NCBI GenBank assembly: GCA_022706175.1
Contig: JAKJDB010000194.1
Location: 1-5,878 of the forward strand
Source of the DNA: Candidatus Zhuqueibacterota bacterium
GTDB taxonomy: Bacteria > KSB1 > UBA2214
Direction of reading: 5' to 3'
DNA length: 5,878 bases
The notes below the pieces were generated by a model, which was not told the DNA's origin, did not search any database, and saw only the letters and a program-made list of their open reading frames with translations. The first letter of the stretch is position 1. Each line of letters opens with the position of its first letter. Shown here piece by piece: positions 5,858 to 5,878 of this stretch. A program made the translations under genes and the position numbers.

Positions 5858-5878
5858 GGTTGAACTCGTCTCATTACT

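Noticed and set aside
5871..5876. Tandem TAA-TGA as the stop of an upstream rplN
   Set aside because: rplN is expected here, but only two bases precede the triplets in the window, so the frame cannot be tested.

Overview
This window is a conserved ribosomal-protein block, the spc operon. All eleven genes are on the minus strand, so the operon reads from right to left. The order of transcription is rplX (L24), rplE (L5), rpsN (S14), rpsH (S8), rplF (L6), rplR (L18), rpsE (S5), rpmD (L30), rplO (L15), secY, and then adk, which runs off the left edge. Gene order, protein lengths and motifs all agree with a bacterial spc operon. I see no RNA genes, mobile elements, CRISPR arrays or horizontally acquired cargo.

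Layout: 4.9 to 5.86 kb holds rplX and rplE; 3.2 to 4.84 kb holds rpsN, rpsH, rplF and rplR; 1.94 to 3.18 kb holds rpsE, rpmD and rplO; 0.65 to 1.95 kb holds secY; 1 to 632 holds adk. Gaps are 14 to 64 bases and rplO/secY overlap by four bases, so this looks like one transcription unit. No promoter or intrinsic terminator is visible, as expected for the interior of a long operon. No stretch over 300 bases lacks a gene.

Organism: a bacterium of moderate to fairly high GC. adk directly follows secY, S14 is the short four-cysteine form, and L24 carries a C-terminal zinc ribbon; together these argue against a typical gammaproteobacterium. The texture of SecY, L5, S5 and L15 resembles the Fibrobacteres-Chlorobi-Bacteroidetes (FCB) group and its candidate relatives. 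That placement is inferred from memory of family sequences and is of low confidence.

How the genes work together: nine products are ribosomal proteins made in step, eight or so of them rRNA-binding. SecY is the membrane channel that receives nascent and SecA-delivered chains, and adenylate kinase balances adenine nucleotides. The points worth a second look are an apparent in-frame loss of about 13 residues in the SecY cytosolic loop between TM6 and TM7, a lysine-rich N-terminal extension on L5, two non-ATG starts (TTG for rpsN, GTG for rplF), and a small hairpin just ahead of rpsE. I did not find an undescribed system here.
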